This document shows positions 8,307 through 18,272 of a stretch of DNA of 64,000 bases, in pieces. Under the pieces are notes generated by a model that did no database searches, had not been told where the DNA came from, and saw only the letters and a program-made list of their open reading frames with translations. The stretch's first letter is position 1. Every line of letters starts with the position of its first letter. The stretch is from Deltaproteobacteria bacterium (GTDB lineage: Bacteria; Desulfobacterota; Dissulfuribacteria; Dissulfuribacterales; QOAL01): positions 1 through 64,000 of the forward strand of contig JALSNW010000023.1 of the NCBI GenBank assembly GCA_026986785.1, in the 5' to 3' direction. The translations under genes were made by a program, and so were the position numbers.

Positions 8307-9758
8307 ATGGAAATAGGACTTAAGAGGATAATAGACCAAGTAAGTAGGGAAAAAGGCCTTGAGAGAAAAGTACTGATATCTGCCCTCAAAGAGGCTATCA
8401 GTTCAGCAGTGAAAAAACGTTTTGGGCCCAAGATGGATATTGAGGTCAATTATAACGAGAATACTGGTGAACTTCAGGTATATCAATTCCGAACCGTGGT
8501 GGAGAAGGTATCCGATCCTGATATAGAGATCTCATTGGAGGAAGCAAGGGAACTCGATCCTGAAAGCGAATTGGGTGATAGCATCGGCACCAAAATGGAG
8601 ATGGCCGAATTGGGTAGGATAGAGGCCCAATCTGCTCGGCAGGTCATTATCCAGAAGATGAAGACCGCAGAGATGGATGTCATCTATGATGAGTTCAAGG
8701 ATAGGGAAGGAGAGGTGGTGAATGGTATCGTCCAGCGTTTCGAGCGTGGCAATGTAGTTGTAAATCTCGGTGGTACCGAGGCCATATTGCCTCCATCCGA
8801 GCAGATACCAACAGAGAGTTATAGGCGCGGAGATAGGATAAGGGCCTATATCGTAGAGGTAAGAAAGACACAAAGAGATACCCAGATCATTCTTTCCAGG
8901 ACCCATCCAGAGTTTCTAAAAAGGCTTTTTGAAATCGAGGTCCCCGAGATTGCAGAAGGCGTAGTCCAGATCATGGGTGTAGCCAGGGAACCAGGAAGTC
9001 GATCAAAGATAGCAGTCAGTTCCAGTGACATGGATGTGGACCCCGTAGGGGCCTGTGTGGGCATGAGGGGCTCCAGGGTGCAGACCATTGTACAGGAATT
9101 GAGGGGTGAGAAGATAGATATCGTGCCCTGGAGTCCTGATCCGGCCAAGTTTGTATATAACGCCTTGGCGCCTGCCGAGTGTACTCAGGTGACAGTTGAC
9201 GAGACCAATGAAGTCCTCGAGGTAATAGTTCCAGATGATCAACTCTCTTTGGCTATTGGCAGGCAAGGACAAAATGTGCGTCTGGCAGCCAAGCTCATGG
9301 GTTGGAAGATAGACGTCAAGAGCGAGACACGGTTCAAGAATAGCCAGGATCCCAACTATCAGGCAATGTTGCAATATCTCGACATGAGTGAAAACATTGC
9401 TGATCATCTCTTTAAGAAGGGTATCAAGAGCATAGGTCAATTGGCCCAGGCTGACCCAGAGGAACTCAGGAAGGATGCGGTCCCCTTTATCGAAGTGGCC
9501 AAGCTCTTTCTGCAGGAGCATGGGGATGAGTATGCTGCCATTGCCAATATTGATCAGGACGTATCTCAGGAAGAGGATAGGGGTTATAGTGCCGATGGGA
9601 GTGAAGTTCAGCCAGATCTGGCCATTGAAGCGGACAAGAAAGAAGATGATCTGAGTTTAGGTGCAGATCATCAAGATAAAGATACCCAACAGGACATTTC
9701 TGAGGAAAAGGTAAGGCAAGGTATACGACTGGAAGAGGAGATGAAAGAGAAGTCCTGA
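8307..9758 (+). CDS. nusA: Transcription termination/antitermination factor NusA
   Basis: 483 residues. In order there is an N-terminal RNA-polymerase-binding domain, an S1 domain (VVNGIVQRFERGNVVVNLGGTEAILP at about 130-155), and two KH domains (including DPVGACVGMRGSRVQTIVQEL and the conserved AIGRQGQNVRLAAKL). A single helix-hairpin-helix-like module follows (MSENIADHLFKKGIKSIGQLAQADPEEL), and then a long acidic, probably disordered tail from about residue 410. NusA modulates pausing and termination. In E. coli it feeds back on its own leader, which is relevant to the terminator before rimP. Confidence 0.96.
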   Translation: MEIGLKRIIDQVSREKGLERKVLISALKEAISSAVKKRFGPKMDIEVNYNENTGELQVYQFRTVVEKVSDPDIEISLEEARELDPESELGDSIGTKMEMAELGRIEAQSARQVIIQKMKTAEMDVIYDEFKDREGEVVNGIVQRFERGNVVVNLGGTEAILPPSEQIPTESYRRGDRIRAYIVEVRKTQRDTQIILSRTHPEFLKRLFEIEVPEIAEGVVQIMGVAREPGSRSKIAVSSSDMDVDPVGACVGMRGSRVQTIVQELRGEKIDIVPWSPDPAKFVYNALAPAECTQVTVDETNEVLEVIVPDDQLSLAIGRQGQNVRLAAKLMGWKIDVKSETRFKNSQDPNYQAMLQYLDMSENIADHLFKKGIKSIGQLAQADPEELRKDAVPFIEVAKLFLQEHGDEYAAIANIDQDVSQEEDRGYSADGSEVQPDLAIEADKKEDDLSLGADHQDKDTQQDISEEKVRQGIRLEEEMKEKS

Positions 9759-9787
9759 ATGGTAGAGAACAAAAACGGGTACCTAAA

Positions 9788-10003
9788 ATGGGGCAACAGC
9801 CGATCAGGATGTGCGTTTTTTGCAGAAGAAAGTTGCCAAAAGTGGAACTGACGAGATTTGTGAAATATGATGGAGTGATTGTCAGGGATGATACGGGCTC
9901 ACTTCCCGGCAGAGGGGCATACTGTTGTAAGGATGATAGGTGTGTCAGAATGGCAGAGCATGATGAAAAGGGCCTATTGATGAAGTCTTTTAAAAAAAAT
10001 TAG
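9788..10003 (+). CDS. ylxR: YlxR family RNA-binding protein
   Basis: 71 residues with the YlxR/DUF448 signature: [19 protein letters not shown] near the N-terminus and [16 protein letters not shown] in the second half. The family is a small RNA-binding fold, reported in Gram-positive bacteria to bind RNase P RNA or act as a nucleoid-type regulator. It sits between nusA and infB as in most genomes. Start at ATG 9788, with no strong ribosome site. Confidence 0.9.
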   Translation: MGQQPIRMCVFCRRKLPKVELTRFVKYDGVIVRDDTGSLPGRGAYCCKDDRCVRMAEHDEKGLLMKSFKKN

Positions 10004-10038
10004 AAGTAATTGGATTTTTTTCGGGGGTAATAACAGGA

Positions 10039-13026
10039 ATGGCAAAAATTAGAGTACATGAACTTGCCAAAGAATTTGGCATCTCGAGCAAAGAGATGGC
10101 AGCCAGAATAAAGGATCTCGGCTATCCCATCAGGAATTATATGAGCACTCTTGAAGAATATGAAGCTCGTGATATCAGAAAGAAATTGAGACTTCAGGAG
10201 AAAGAGTCAGAGGAAGATGCCAATGGCCAGGATAATCAAAAGAAGGTTATTCGGCGTCGTCACAAGGTACTTCATATAAAAAAGGTTATCCTGAAGAAGA
10301 AAGGCACTGCCACAAAAGAACAGGTCTCTGAAAAAGAGGTACCTGAAGATGTGACTGCTATGGCAGAAGAGATTGAAAAAAAGACCAAACCTGCCATTAC
10401 CCCCGCAGACAAGGACGTAGAGACCGAAGAGGCCCAAATAGGTCAGGAAGCTGTTGAAGAAAAGGCCCCTGAAACAAAGGAAGAACCAAATAAGAAGGAA
10501 AAGAAGCAAGAGGTGGAGAAAGAGCCTCTTGCCAGGATAATCAGGCCAGCTCCGACCAAGATCGAATCCAAGGAGCCTGAAAAATCTGTAGAAAAAGTGA
10601 CCCCACCTCAGGAGGCTGTATTGTCAGAGGAAAAGCCCCCGTCAGGATCTTGGGTCAAAGAGGTAGAAGGCGAGAAAAGAGAGACATCGGAGACGAAGGA
10701 GACAGAGGCGCTGGAGCAGATCGATACCAGTGAGCCAGAGGCAATCGAGGCCAAAGTGCCTGAAAAGGAAGGACCAGCCGAAAAAAGCCCAAAGAAGGGG
10801 CAAATGCCTGAGAAAAAGATAGAGGAGAAAAAGGCTGCTGAACCGAAGAGTTTTGTCAAAATCCTCGATAGGCCCAGGATAGAGATACCTAAGCTCAAAA
10901 AGGCCGAAAGACCAACCTCAAGGCCTGAAAAGAAGACAAGGCATGTATCTCGCAAGGCCACAGGTCCTGGCCCCGAAGGTATTACAGCAGCACCACCTCC
11001 ACTTACTGGCAAGGGTAAGAAAAAGGGCAAGAGGGTGGTCAAGGCCTCGGATCTCGAGACCCTGGGTAAGAAGAGGAAATCCCTCAAGAGAAAATCAAAA
11101 AGAGAGTCCATTAGGCGGATTCTCGATGAGGAAGCCGGCGTCTCAAGGGTGGGCAAAAAGGCTGCCAAGGCTGCCAAGGGCCAAAAGGAAAAGGGTGTAG
11201 GCACGGCACCTATCAAGGCGGAAAAGAGAAAGATACAAATGTCCGAGACTATCCAGGTGGCCGAACTGGCAAAGAAGATGGGTGTCAAGGTTGGAGAGGT
11301 CATCATGAAACTCATGGGCTTGGGTGTCATGGTTACCGCCAATCAAACAATAGACTATGATTCCGCAGCCCTTGTTGCATCTGAATTCGGCTATGAAGTC
11401 GAACAAAAGGGGGTTGTAGAGGACATAATCCAGATGCAGCAACAGGTGGAGGGGGGAGAATCTGTGCCCAGGCCACCTGTTGTAGCCGTCATGGGGCACG
11501 TGGATCACGGCAAGACTACTCTCTTGGATGCCATTAGGCGCTCCGACGTGGCAGCTAAAGAGGCAGGTGGTATAACCCAGCATATAGGTGCCTATGAGGT
11601 ACGTCTGCCTTCGGGTAATCAGGTGGTCTTTCTCGACACACCGGGTCACGAGGCCTTTACGTCGATGCGGGCCAGAGGCGCAAGCGTCACGGATATGGTC
11701 ATACTCGTGGTTGCTGCCGATGACGGGGTAATGGCCCAGACGAGAGAAGCAATCGACCATGCCAATGCCGCAGGCGTTCCAATCATTGTAGCCGTTAACA
11801 AGATAGACAAGCCAGGAGCCAATCCTGACAAGGTCAAGAAGGAATTGGCTGAAGTGGGCCTGATACCTGAAGATTGGGGTGGTGAGACTATTTTTGTCAA
11901 TGTCTCGGCCAAGAAGGGTATTGGGATAGAAGAGCTTCTTGAGATGATGGTCCTGCAAGCCGAGGTCCTGGAACTAAAAGCAGATCCCAAGAAGCCGGCT
12001 CGGGGCCATGTGATAGAATCGCGGCTGGATAAGGGCCGAGGTCCTGTCGCCACCCTCTTGATCCAAGAAGGTACACTACACGTGGGTGATGCCATTGTCT
12101 GTGGACTCCACTATGGCAAAATCAGGGCCATGCTCAATGATAGGGGGGAAAAGCTGGAGTCTGCTGGTCCTTCCATGCCTATTGAGGTTCAGGGGCTTTC
12201 AGGGGTTCCTGAGGCAGGTAGTGAATTCGTGGTCCTACCCAATGAGAAAAAGGCAAGAGAGGTTGCCGAATACCGCCAGAGGAAGGCGAGGGAGGCCGAG
12301 CTTGCCAAGAGTACGAGGATGAGCCTTGAGACCGTCTTTGAAAAGATGAAGGAGAGGGATCTCAAGGTGCTTCACGTGGTGTTGAAGGCAGATGTCCAGG
12401 GTTCCCTTGAGGCCCTTTCCGATTCGCTCAAGAAACTGGGCACAGAGAAGATAAAGATCGATATCGTCAGGGGCGGCATAGGTGCTATTACAGAATCGGA
12501 TGTGCTCTTGGCCTCTGCATCCGAGGCCATCATTATAGGTTTCAATGTAAAACCCAGCCCTCAGGCAAAACAGCTTGCCGATCAGGAACATGTGGATATC
12601 AGGTTCTACGATGTAATTTATCATGCCCTTGAGGAGGTCAAGGCTGCAATGGCAGGCCTTTTGGAGCCTGTTTTCAAAGAAGTCACCCTTGGCAGGGCAG
12701 AGGTCAGACAGACATTTCATATATCAAAGGTGGGAACCATCGCTGGCTGTTACGTGCTCGATGGCGTTGTCCGAAGAAATGCCCTGGCGAGGCTGTTGAG
12801 AGACAATGTCGTAGTCTACAAGGGAAAGATAGAATCTCTCAGGCGATTCAAAGACGATGTCAAAGAGGTACAGTCTGGTTATGAATGTGGAATCGGCCTT
12901 GAAAAATTCAATGATATCAAGGTAGGTGACGTCATTGAGGTATATGAACTGGAAGAGGTAGCTCCTGAACTTGGTGAGACAAGTGCAGATCGCCAAAAGG
13001 CTGAAGAAACTGGTAAGGGTAAATGA
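10039..13026 (+). CDS. infB: Translation initiation factor IF-2
   Basis: 995 residues, at the long end for IF-2 because of a low-complexity Lys/Glu/Pro linker (about residues 55-390). An IF2-N domain begins the protein ([18 protein letters not shown]) and a second one comes near residue 405. The GTPase domain has G1 GHVDHGKT, G3 DTPGHEAF and G4 NKID. Domains II to IV follow, with [14 protein letters not shown]-2 places initiator tRNA on the ribosome. Its stop overlaps the ylxP start by 4 bp. Confidence 0.97.
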   Translation: MAKIRVHELAKEFGISSKEMAARIKDLGYPIRNYMSTLEEYEARDIRKKLRLQEKESEEDANGQDNQKKVIRRRHKVLHIKKVILKKKGTATKEQVSEKEVPEDVTAMAEEIEKKTKPAITPADKDVETEEAQIGQEAVEEKAPETKEEPNKKEKKQEVEKEPLARIIRPAPTKIESKEPEKSVEKVTPPQEAVLSEEKPPSGSWVKEVEGEKRETSETKETEALEQIDTSEPEAIEAKVPEKEGPAEKSPKKGQMPEKKIEEKKAAEPKSFVKILDRPRIEIPKLKKAERPTSRPEKKTRHVSRKATGPGPEGITAAPPPLTGKGKKKGKRVVKASDLETLGKKRKSLKRKSKRESIRRILDEEAGVSRVGKKAAKAAKGQKEKGVGTAPIKAEKRKIQMSETIQVAELAKKMGVKVGEVIMKLMGLGVMVTANQTIDYDSAALVASEFGYEVEQKGVVEDIIQMQQQVEGGESVPRPPVVAVMGHVDHGKTTLLDAIRRSDVAAKEAGGITQHIGAYEVRLPSGNQVVFLDTPGHEAFTSMRARGASVTDMVILVVAADDGVMAQTREAIDHANAAGVPIIVAVNKIDKPGANPDKVKKELAEVGLIPEDWGGETIFVNVSAKKGIGIEELLEMMVLQAEVLELKADPKKPARGHVIESRLDKGRGPVATLLIQEGTLHVGDAIVCGLHYGKIRAMLNDRGEKLESAGPSMPIEVQGLSGVPEAGSEFVVLPNEKKAREVAEYRQRKAREAELAKSTRMSLETVFEKMKERDLKVLHVVLKADVQGSLEALSDSLKKLGTEKIKIDIVRGGIGAITESDVLLASASEAIIIGFNVKPSPQAKQLADQEHVDIRFYDVIYHALEEVKAAMAGLLEPVFKEVTLGRAEVRQTFHISKVGTIAGCYVLDGVVRRNALARLLRDNVVVYKGKIESLRRFKDDVKEVQSGYECGIGLEKFNDIKVGDVIEVYELEEVAPELGETSADRQKAEETGKGK

Positions 13027-13313
13027 TTGTAGCAGTGGCCAGAATCAGGTTTCGTCTACCTGCCAATCATTCCCTCAAGGGTAAACGTAAGGTTGTCAAA
13101 AGCATGCTGAGTCAGGTGCGAAACCGATACAATGTTGCCTGTTCAGAGACAGATTTTCATGATGTGTGGCAGTCTGCTGAGATTGGTATTTGCACAGTGG
13201 GCAATAGTGAGCCAATACTTTCATCTGCCATGGAAAAAGTGCTTCATTTCGTGGAAGATGCCTATCCTTGCGAAGTGGTAGATTCAGAACTTGAGATCAT
13301 TCATATGGGTTGA
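13023..13313 (+). CDS. ylxP: YlxP/DUF503 family protein
   Basis: 96 residues beginning [22 protein letters not shown], the DUF503 signature (IxxxxxxxxSLKxKR), and containing [12 protein letters not shown]. The ATG overlaps the infB stop (ATGA). DUF503 proteins occur between infB and rbfA in many bacteria. Their function is not settled, but association with ribosome assembly is suspected from context. Confidence 0.9.
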   Translation: MIVAVARIRFRLPANHSLKGKRKVVKSMLSQVRNRYNVACSETDFHDVWQSAEIGICTVGNSEPILSSAMEKVLHFVEDAYPCEVVDSELEIIHMG

Positions 13314-13318
13314 GATTT

Positions 13319-13708
13319 ATGGATTACGAAATATTCGACGGCCTACTTTCCAGGCAGCCAGCATTTTCTAGATCCGAGAGGGTAGCCGATCTCTTGAAGG
13401 AAGAGGTTGCCAAGATGCTCCTTTCAGAGGTCAAAGATCCCAGGGTACAGGGGTTGGTAACTGTGATCTCTGTTAAGGTCACAAAAGACCTGAGGCATGC
13501 GAATTTCTTTGTCACGGTTATTGGTGGTTTGTCTGCAGAGAAGGCTGCTATAAAAGGTCTCCACAAGGCCAGCGGTTTCATAAGAAGGAGCTTAGGGAAA
13601 AGGCTTCACATCAGACGTATTCCAGAACTCCACTTCAAATTGGATGAAACCGTCAAGGCTCAGCAACACATAGAGGGCCTGCTCAGGAAGATCCATGAAC
13701 AGGATTGA
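13319..13708 (+). CDS. rbfA: Ribosome-binding factor A
   Basis: 129 residues from the ATG at 13319, 5 bp after ylxP. A TTG three codons earlier is possible. The KH-like RbfA fold is recognisable from SRSERVADLLKEEVAKMLL, then KDPRVQGLVTVISVKVTKDLRHANFFV, and the ending RRIPELHFKLDET. RbfA assists late maturation of the 30S subunit, acting on the 16S rRNA 5' helix. It overlaps the next gene by 14 bp. Confidence 0.94.
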   Translation: MDYEIFDGLLSRQPAFSRSERVADLLKEEVAKMLLSEVKDPRVQGLVTVISVKVTKDLRHANFFVTVIGGLSAEKAAIKGLHKASGFIRRSLGKRLHIRRIPELHFKLDETVKAQQHIEGLLRKIHEQD

Positions 13709-14717
13709 CAGTGCGGTCCAGAAGGCAGCGCGTCTTATGGAAAAAGGGGAGGTTTTCATCCTCACAGGCCATGAAAGGCCAGATGGAGATGCAGCCGGCT
13801 CTGTTCTTGGTCTTGGTGATGCCCTCACCAGCCATGGTAAACAAGTCATGATGTTCGCTTCTGATGAGCTTGCCAATAGCCTGTCTTTTTTGCCTGGCTC
13901 TTCAAGGATCCAGAGGCGCCTTCCCGACAATCTCCCTCAAGACTATATCCTTGTATTATTGGATTGTAATGAGGAGGATAGGGTAGGTGAATATGGTCCC
14001 AGGCTGGTCAAAGAGGCATCTTCTGTGATAATTTTGGATCATCATCTCGGAGAAGGTTTTTGCAAGGAGCTATCGCAACCGTGTGTGAGTGTAATAGACA
14101 CCAAGGCATGTGCCACTGCTGAGATCTGTCTGAGACTTATGAAGGTCTTGAACTGGGAGGTCACCAAGAAAATTGCTACCTGTTTTTATACTGCCATAGT
14201 TACGGACACGGGTGGCTTCAGATACAGCAATACATCGTCAACCACCTTCAAGATAGCAAGACAGTTAGTGCTTGCAGGGGCCGATCCCTATGAGATAGCC
14301 CTCAACTGTTTTGAGTCAAAGTCCCTTGCAAAGTTAAAGCTTCTCGGCCTCGCCCTCGAAACCCTGGAGACCTTTTACAATGGCAGGGTATCGGTAATGT
14401 TGCTAACACCTGATATGTTTGCCCTCTGTGGGGCCAAGGAGTCAGAAACAGACGACTTCGTCTCTTATGCAAGGGGCATAGATACGGTTGAGGTGGCAAT
14501 ACTGATAAAAGAGGTCAAATCTGGAAGGATCTCCGTTAGTTTGCGCTCTAAACACAGTGTAAACGTCGCAGAGCTTGCGGGCAGATTTGGAGGAGGTGGT
14601 CATTTCAATGCAGCAGGATTCAAGACCACGGGAGATCCTTTGGAGATAAAGGAGAAGGTGGTGGCCCTTGCAGGCGAATACCTGATAGAAAAGGTATCGA
14701 CTACCTCTAAAGATTAG
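13695..14717 (+). CDS. nrnA: DHH-family phosphoesterase, NrnA-like oligoribonuclease/pAp phosphatase
   Basis: 340 residues. The DHH domain has GHERPDGDAAGS (about residues 24-35), LLDCNEEDR, ILDHHLGE and TDTGGFRYSNT. The C-terminal DHHA1 domain has FGGGGHFNAAGFK. These are the metal-binding motifs of NrnA, which degrades nano-RNA and, in several bacteria, pAp. A position between rbfA and truB is usual in Firmicutes and Deltaproteobacteria. Start at ATG 13695, inside the end of rbfA. Confidence 0.9.
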   Translation: MNRIDSAVQKAARLMEKGEVFILTGHERPDGDAAGSVLGLGDALTSHGKQVMMFASDELANSLSFLPGSSRIQRRLPDNLPQDYILVLLDCNEEDRVGEYGPRLVKEASSVIILDHHLGEGFCKELSQPCVSVIDTKACATAEICLRLMKVLNWEVTKKIATCFYTAIVTDTGGFRYSNTSSTTFKIARQLVLAGADPYEIALNCFESKSLAKLKLLGLALETLETFYNGRVSVMLLTPDMFALCGAKESETDDFVSYARGIDTVEVAILIKEVKSGRISVSLRSKHSVNVAELAGRFGGGGHFNAAGFKTTGDPLEIKEKVVALAGEYLIEKVSTTSKD

Positions 14718-14734
14718 AAATTTTGTGCGAGAAG

Positions 14735-14848
14735 ATGATAAATGAGAAAGAAAAATACATATATCTTGTCGACATATCGAGGACTATTTTTGGAATACAA
14801 CGTGATGATCTGGCAATTAACCGATTTTCAAAGGTAGCTGTATTATGA
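14735..14848 (+). CDS. Possible 37-residue small protein coupled to truB
   Basis: In the 127-bp gap before truB there is an open frame of 37 codons (begins MINEKEKYIYLVDISRTIFG) whose TGA overlaps the truB ATG as ATGA. A weak GAGAAG lies just before its ATG. The coupling geometry is that of genuine genes in this operon, but the sequence is not recognised and the length could occur by chance. Confidence 0.25.
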   Translation: MINEKEKYIYLVDISRTIFGIQRDDLAINRFSKVAVL

Positions 14849-15804
14849 ATTCCGGGATAATCTTGATAGATAAGCCCTTGGGGATCTCGTCCTTTCAGGC
14901 AGTCAACAAGGTCAGGAGAAAGGCTGGAATAAAAAAGGCTGGCCATACTGGTACTTTGGATCCAATGGCTACGGGTCTTCTGACAGTCTGCCTCGGTAGA
15001 GCTACAAGGATGGCAAGATTCTTGACCGATGCCAGGAAGACCTATCAAGGCACCATTACTCTCGGAGTCGAGACAGACTCATTTGATGCCCATGGCAAGA
15101 TCACAAGCAAAGGACAGGTCCCCAAGGGATTAGGTTTGGAAGAGCTCCAAAGATTGGCCCTGGAATTCGTGGGTACCATTGAACAGTCACCACCTGCCTT
15201 TTCTGCTGCCAAACACAAAGGGGTCCCTCTTTATAAGTTGGCCAGGAAAGGCATAACGATCCAGAAGGAACCAAGGCAGATCGAGGTCTACAGATTCAGT
15301 ATCGATGCCTATGATCCACCTCATCTTTCATTTATCATTGAGTGTTCCAAGGGGACCTACATCCGATCCCTGGCCCATGATCTTGGCCGTAGGCTTGGTT
15401 GTGGTGCTCATCTTTCCAGCCTCAGGAGGACTAAAAATGGGCATCTATCTGTGGATCAGGCGGTAGGCCTGGAGTTTTTTCTGAATGCCTCTCATGGCCC
15501 AGGGCTTGAGAGATGGATCTTGCCTGTTGAATTCGTTCTTTCCCACATTCCCGCCATTGTTGTCGAGCCTGAACAGGCCCTTGCCATTCAACATGGCCAA
15601 GGGATGTCTCTTGAGGCAGCATTGGATTATTTGGATGAACAGAAGCCCCGTCTGGATACGTCAAATCCAAGATATATGCGTATTCTAACCACGGGTGAAG
15701 ATGGGAGTTATAGGTTGGTTTGCATGGCCAGTTGGCCTGTAAGACCATGTGATGTCTCAGACGATGACAGACTGGAGATTTTGAGGGTGTGGAACCCGAA
15801 TTGA
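14845..15804 (+). CDS. truB: tRNA pseudouridine(55) synthase TruB
   Basis: 319 residues. The catalytic motif GHTGTLDPMATGLL holds the active Asp at about residue 40. It is preceded by IDKPLGISSFQAVNKVRR and followed by YQGTITLGVETDSFD. The C-terminal PUA-like part is present. TruB makes pseudouridine 55 in the T loop of tRNAs. The ATG at 14845 overlaps the stop of a possible 37-codon frame. It is part of the long nusA-infB-rpsO-pnp gene series. Confidence 0.95.
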   Translation: MNSGIILIDKPLGISSFQAVNKVRRKAGIKKAGHTGTLDPMATGLLTVCLGRATRMARFLTDARKTYQGTITLGVETDSFDAHGKITSKGQVPKGLGLEELQRLALEFVGTIEQSPPAFSAAKHKGVPLYKLARKGITIQKEPRQIEVYRFSIDAYDPPHLSFIIECSKGTYIRSLAHDLGRRLGCGAHLSSLRRTKNGHLSVDQAVGLEFFLNASHGPGLERWILPVEFVLSHIPAIVVEPEQALAIQHGQGMSLEAALDYLDEQKPRLDTSNPRYMRILTTGEDGSYRLVCMASWPVRPCDVSDDDRLEILRVWNPN

Positions 15805-15883
15805 TTTTTTTATCCCTCAGTTGTTTTACGAGGGCAATATTTGAAAAAAACAGATATTTTTAGAGACAAGGAGGAATAATGTT

Positions 15884-16153
15884 GTGGCTTTAGACCCTGT
15901 ACGCAAAAGAGAAATAATTGATCGTTTTAAGACGCACAGCGGAGATACCGGTTCCCCTGAGGTGCAGATTGCTATCTTGACCACCAGAATCAAGGATCTT
16001 ACCGAGCATTTCAAGACCCACAAGAAAGATCATTCGTCGAGAAGAGGTCTCTTGAAGCTCGTCGGCCAGAGAAGAAGGCTTCTCGATTATCTAAAGAGAC
16101 GGGATATTGGACGTTATAGAAAACTCATCCAGGAACTGGGGTTAAGAAAATAA
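15884..16153 (+). CDS. rpsO: Small ribosomal subunit protein uS15
   Basis: 89 residues, the standard S15 length, with [43 protein letters not shown] and the ending LIQELGLRK. The start is GTG at 15884, with AAGGAGG about 10 bp upstream. An ATG at 15879 is in another frame and would give only four codons. S15 binds the central domain of 16S rRNA early in assembly and in many bacteria represses its own mRNA. Confidence 0.96.
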   Translation: MALDPVRKREIIDRFKTHSGDTGSPEVQIAILTTRIKDLTEHFKTHKKDHSSRRGLLKLVGQRRRLLDYLKRRDIGRYRKLIQELGLRK

Positions 16154-16176
16154 AAAAGAGATAAGGACGCAATTTA

Positions 16177-18261
16177 ATGGCAATTACGAAAATCGAAATC
16201 GAATTGAATAATCTACCCTATGTAATGGAAACAGGTCGGTTGGCCAAGCAGGCCAATGGAGCTGTTCTTGCCAGCCAGGGAGACACCGTTGTGCTTGCCA
16301 CAGCGGTCACTTCTGGGAAACCCAGGGAGGGAGCGGATTTTTTGCCGCTAATGGTAGATTATCAGGAGATGTATTACAGCTCTGGACGCATACCTGGCAA
16401 CTATTTCAGAAGAGAGATCGGCAGACCGAGCGAAAAGGAGACCTTGACCTCCAGGTTCATAGACAGGCCGCTGAGGCCCCTATTCCCTGAAGGTTATTTT
16501 TATGATACCCAGATAATAGTGTCTGCCCTTTCAGTTGATCCAGATGTTGATGCTGACGTTATTGCCATAACTGCTGCTTCGGCAGCATTAATGGTATCTG
16601 ATATCCCATTTGCTGGTCCAATTGCAGGGGTAAGGATAGGCCATATTGGGGACAAATATATTGTAAATCCCACGAGATCTCAGCTCTTAGAATCCGACCT
16701 CAACCTCATAGTGGCTGGCTCTCGAGATGCAGTGGTGATGGTTGAGGGATGTGCCTCTATTGTCCCTGAAGGAGAGGTTCTTGAGGCCATCTTTTTTGCC
16801 CAAGAGGCCATCCAGCCATTGATCAAGATGCAAGATGAGTTGAGGGAAAAGGCTGGGAAGAAAAAGTTCACAGTCTCTCCTCCAGAAAAGGACGAGGAAC
16901 TTGAGGCAAAGGTGCGAGAAGCCACCTATTCAGAGCTCGAAAAGATTATGACTATCCCTGCAAAGCTGGAGAGGAGCCAGGCAAAAAAGCTTCTCAAAGA
17001 AAAGGTGGTAGAGGATCTGTCTGTCGCCTGGCCTGATGCCCAGGGCCAGATCTCTGCCATCCTTAAGGAGCTTGAAAAAGAGATAGTCAGGAATCGTATT
17101 CTGAATGAAGGGATCAGGATAGATGGACGCAAGTTTCACGAGATCCGTCCTATAACTTGTGAGGTAGGTGTACTTCCTCGGACCCATGGCTCAGCTATAT
17201 TCACAAGAGGTGAGACCCAAGTGCTTGCCGTGGCTACCTTGGGAAGCAGTGAGGATGAACAGAGAATAGAGTCTCCAGCAGGCCAGGAATTCAAGCACTT
17301 CATACTTCATTATAATTTTACCCCCTTTAGTGTGGGAGAAGTGAGACCGCTTAGGGGGCCAGCCAGGAGGGATATAGGACATGGGGCCCTGGCTGAAAGG
17401 GCCCTGGCTGCCGTAGCCCCTCTTCCAGAGGATTTTCTATATACGATCAGGGTGGTTTCAGAAGTGCTTGAATCCAACGGCTCATCATCCATGGCCACGG
17501 TTTGTGGTGGTTGCATGGCAATGATGGATGCTGGTATACCCATAAGGGATGCAGTGGCTGGGATTGCAATGGGGCTTATCATGGACGAAAAGACGGGAAA
17601 ATCGGCAATCCTGTCTGACATCCTTGGAGATGAGGACCACCTGGGAGACATGGATTTCAAAGTGGCTGGGACCCAGGAGGGTATTACAGCACTCCAGATG
17701 GATATCAAGGTGAGTGGCATCTCTAAGGAGATTCTCTCAAAGGCACTGGCCCAGGCTCGAGAGGGTAGGGAGTATATATTGAAAAAGATGGCAGAAGGCA
17801 TATCTGCTCCTAGAAAAGAACTATCCCAGTATGCACCGCGGCTGACCAGCATCACCATAAATCCGGAAAAGATTAAAGATGTCATAGGTCCTGGTGGAAA
17901 GACCATAAAGGCATTGGTTGCCAATACAGGGGCAAAGATAGATATAGATGATTCGGGCGAGGTGCATGTCTTTAGTACATCACCAGAATCAGCGGAACAG
18001 GCAATCAAGGAAATAGAAAGGATCACAAAGGAGCCAGAGGTGGGAGAGGTCTACGAGGGAGTTGTAAAGAGGATTGTCGATTTTGGAGCCTTTGTGGAAA
18101 TACTCCCTGGCACTGATGGATTGCTGCATATCTCCCAGATAGCCAATTACCGAGTAAACAATGTCCGCGACGAACTCAAGGAAGGAGACAGGATAAAGGT
18201 CAAGGTTATAGGCATTGATGACCAACACAGGATAAAGCTTAGCAGAAAAGCACTCTTATAA
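16177..18261 (+). CDS. pnp: Polyribonucleotide nucleotidyltransferase (PNPase)
   Basis: 694 residues. There are two RNase PH domains (SSGRIPGNYFRREIGRPSEKETLTSRFIDRP in the first; FSVGEVRPLRGPARRDIGHGALAERAL in the second) joined by an alpha-helical linker. The KH domain (IKDVIGPGGKTIKALVANTGAKIDIDD) and S1 domain (YEGVVKRIVDFGAFVEILPG) follow. PNPase degrades RNA 3' to 5' by phosphorolysis. It lies 23 bp after rpsO, the near-universal rpsO-pnp pair. The S1 tail is short, so the protein ends just after it. Confidence 0.97.
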   Translation: MAITKIEIELNNLPYVMETGRLAKQANGAVLASQGDTVVLATAVTSGKPREGADFLPLMVDYQEMYYSSGRIPGNYFRREIGRPSEKETLTSRFIDRPLRPLFPEGYFYDTQIIVSALSVDPDVDADVIAITAASAALMVSDIPFAGPIAGVRIGHIGDKYIVNPTRSQLLESDLNLIVAGSRDAVVMVEGCASIVPEGEVLEAIFFAQEAIQPLIKMQDELREKAGKKKFTVSPPEKDEELEAKVREATYSELEKIMTIPAKLERSQAKKLLKEKVVEDLSVAWPDAQGQISAILKELEKEIVRNRILNEGIRIDGRKFHEIRPITCEVGVLPRTHGSAIFTRGETQVLAVATLGSSEDEQRIESPAGQEFKHFILHYNFTPFSVGEVRPLRGPARRDIGHGALAERALAAVAPLPEDFLYTIRVVSEVLESNGSSSMATVCGGCMAMMDAGIPIRDAVAGIAMGLIMDEKTGKSAILSDILGDEDHLGDMDFKVAGTQEGITALQMDIKVSGISKEILSKALAQAREGREYILKKMAEGISAPRKELSQYAPRLTSITINPEKIKDVIGPGGKTIKALVANTGAKIDIDDSGEVHVFSTSPESAEQAIKEIERITKEPEVGEVYEGVVKRIVDFGAFVEILPGTDGLLHISQIANYRVNNVRDELKEGDRIKVKVIGIDDQHRIKLSRKALL

Positions 18262-18272
18262 GGAGGCCAATC

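Noticed and set aside
10608-11342. 244-codon open frame on the minus strand
   Set aside because: It is opposite the low-complexity linker of infB; its Phe/Leu/Ser repeats are the complement of Lys/Glu codons.
17310-18026. 238-codon open frame on the minus strand
   Set aside because: It is opposite pnp, with Ser/Ala/Ile-rich low-information translation and no ribosome site.
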